Source of the DNA: Tardiphaga sp.
Lineage (GTDB): Bacteria > Pseudomonadota > Alphaproteobacteria > Rhizobiales > Xanthobacteraceae
Direction: 5' to 3'
Assembly: GCA_028290765.1 (NCBI GenBank)
Contig: JAQGJF010000648.1
Coordinates: 1-5,826, forward strand
DNA: 5,826 bases
The translations under genes and the position numbers were made by a program. Positions 5,112 through 5,826 of the stretch are shown one piece after another (the first letter of the stretch is position 1; each line of letters opens with the position of its first letter). The notes under the pieces were generated by a model, which was given only the letters and a program-made list of their open reading frames with translations, did not search any database and was not told the DNA's origin.

Positions 5112-5826
5112 GACGACGGATTCGAGCTGTCCCCACGCTTCGTCGCCGTATTTGCCTTTCCAGTCCTTATAGTAGCTCGTCTGCGCCAGGATCGCGCGGA
5201 ATTTGGCTTTGTCGACGTCGCGGAACACCATGCCTTTCGCCGTCAAATCGCTCCTCAATGTCCGATCCCTTTCAGCGACGTCGGCGCGCTGATCGACAAC
5301 GGAGCGGTCGATTTCAAGCGTGACGGTGTCCCTGATCGCATCCGGCAGACGCTGCCAGGCCGCCCGGTTCGCCAGCGGCCAGTAGCCGTCCCAACTATGG
5401 CCCGTCAGCGCGCAATATTTCTGCACTTCGTAGAGACGCGTCGTCGCGATCAGCGAAAGGCCGTTCTCCTGGCCTTCGATCACCTTGGTCTGAAGCGCGG
5501 AATAGACCTCGGCAAAGTTCATGGGCGTCGGCGAGGCGCCGATCGCCGAAAAGAACGAAGTCAGCATCGGGGCCGGCGGAACACGGATCTTGAAGCCGCG
5601 AAAATCCTCCGGCCCCTGGAGATCCCGCGTCGAAGACGTGCACTGGCGGAAACCGTTGTCCCAGATCCTGGCATTGGGAACGACGCCGGCCTTGGTGATC
5701 ATGGCCTGAATATACTTCCCGAGCGTTCCATCCATCGCCTTCCAGACGTCGTCATAGGACGAAAACGCGTACGCCGTGTTGGCGATGCCGGAGACCGGAA
5801 CCAGCGTCGCCAGAATGGAAGCGGAG
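5097..5826 (-). CDS. TRAP transporter solute-binding protein, DctP family (5' end outside window)
   Basis: The C-terminal part of a periplasmic DctP-type solute receptor that hands ligand to the fused permease encoded next. The frame stays open to the right edge of the window, giving 242 complete visible residues plus a partial codon. The family is usually about 320-340 residues, so roughly 90, including the signal peptide, lie beyond. The visible part begins near the hinge region with SYDDVWKAMDG, then IWDNGFRQCTSS. GFKIRVPPAP carries the conserved arginine (visible residue 81) that pairs with a ligand carboxylate in characterised members. PMNFAEVYSALQTKVIEGQE is the other family signature, followed by HSWDGYWPLANRAAW. 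An internal ATG at 5735 exists but starts mid-domain and is not the real start. Conservation of the arginine supports a carboxylate ligand. The specific ligand is not readable. Confidence 0.93.
   Translation of the reverse strand, partial: SASILATLVPVSGIANTAYAFSSYDDVWKAMDGTLGKYIQAMITKAGVVPNARIWDNGFRQCTSSTRDLQGPEDFRGFKIRVPPAPMLTSFFSAIGASPTPMNFAEVYSALQTKVIEGQENGLSLIATTRLYEVQKYCALTGHSWDGYWPLANRAAWQRLPDAIRDTVTLEIDRSVVDQRADVAERDRTLRSDLTAKGMVFRDVDKAKFRAILAQTSYYKDWKGKYGDEAWGQLESVVGKLA

Overview
The window is GC-rich, densely coded proteobacterial DNA. Protein style (GlxA-type AraC regulator, exported alpha/beta hydrolase, zinc-free MDR oxidoreductase, TRAP transporter with fused membrane subunits) and strong third-position G/C bias suggest an alphaproteobacterium, most likely of the Rhizobiales/Bradyrhizobium type. 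This taxonomic guess rests on general resemblance, not on a marker gene. The region looks like chromosomal catabolic or accessory DNA. I see no RNA gene, insertion sequence, CRISPR array or phage gene.

Layout from left to right: (1) bases 42-1010, minus strand, a GlxA-like regulator with an N-terminal DJ-1/PfpI domain and a C-terminal AraC double helix-turn-helix. (2) Bases 1011-1242, a 232-base divergent intergenic region holding a candidate AraC-type operator (1143-1179) and a candidate -10 element for the rightward genes. (3) Bases 1243-2148, plus strand, a secreted alpha/beta hydrolase with an aspartate nucleophile (epoxide hydrolase/dehalogenase-like). (4) Bases 2208-3197, plus strand, a zinc-free medium-chain oxidoreductase related to 2-enoyl thioester reductases and quinone oxidoreductases, very likely co-transcribed with the hydrolase. 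(5) After only 10 bases, the convergent minus-strand TRAP transporter: fused DctQ-DctM permease (3208-5097), preceded in its operon by a DctP solute-binding protein (5097 to beyond the right edge) whose stop codon overlaps the permease start as TGATG.

Working model (inference): the GlxA-like protein controls the divergent hydrolase-oxidoreductase pair from the shared intergenic region. The TRAP transporter, which belongs to a family that usually imports carboxylates, may supply a related compound. The TRAP genes are convergent with the enzyme genes, so they are not in the same transcript and a functional link is unproven. None of the substrates can be read from the sequence. The most noteworthy points are the structured operator, the hydrolase's atypical active-site residues, and the possible uncharacterised catabolic module. 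I found nothing that clearly amounts to a wholly new kind of system.
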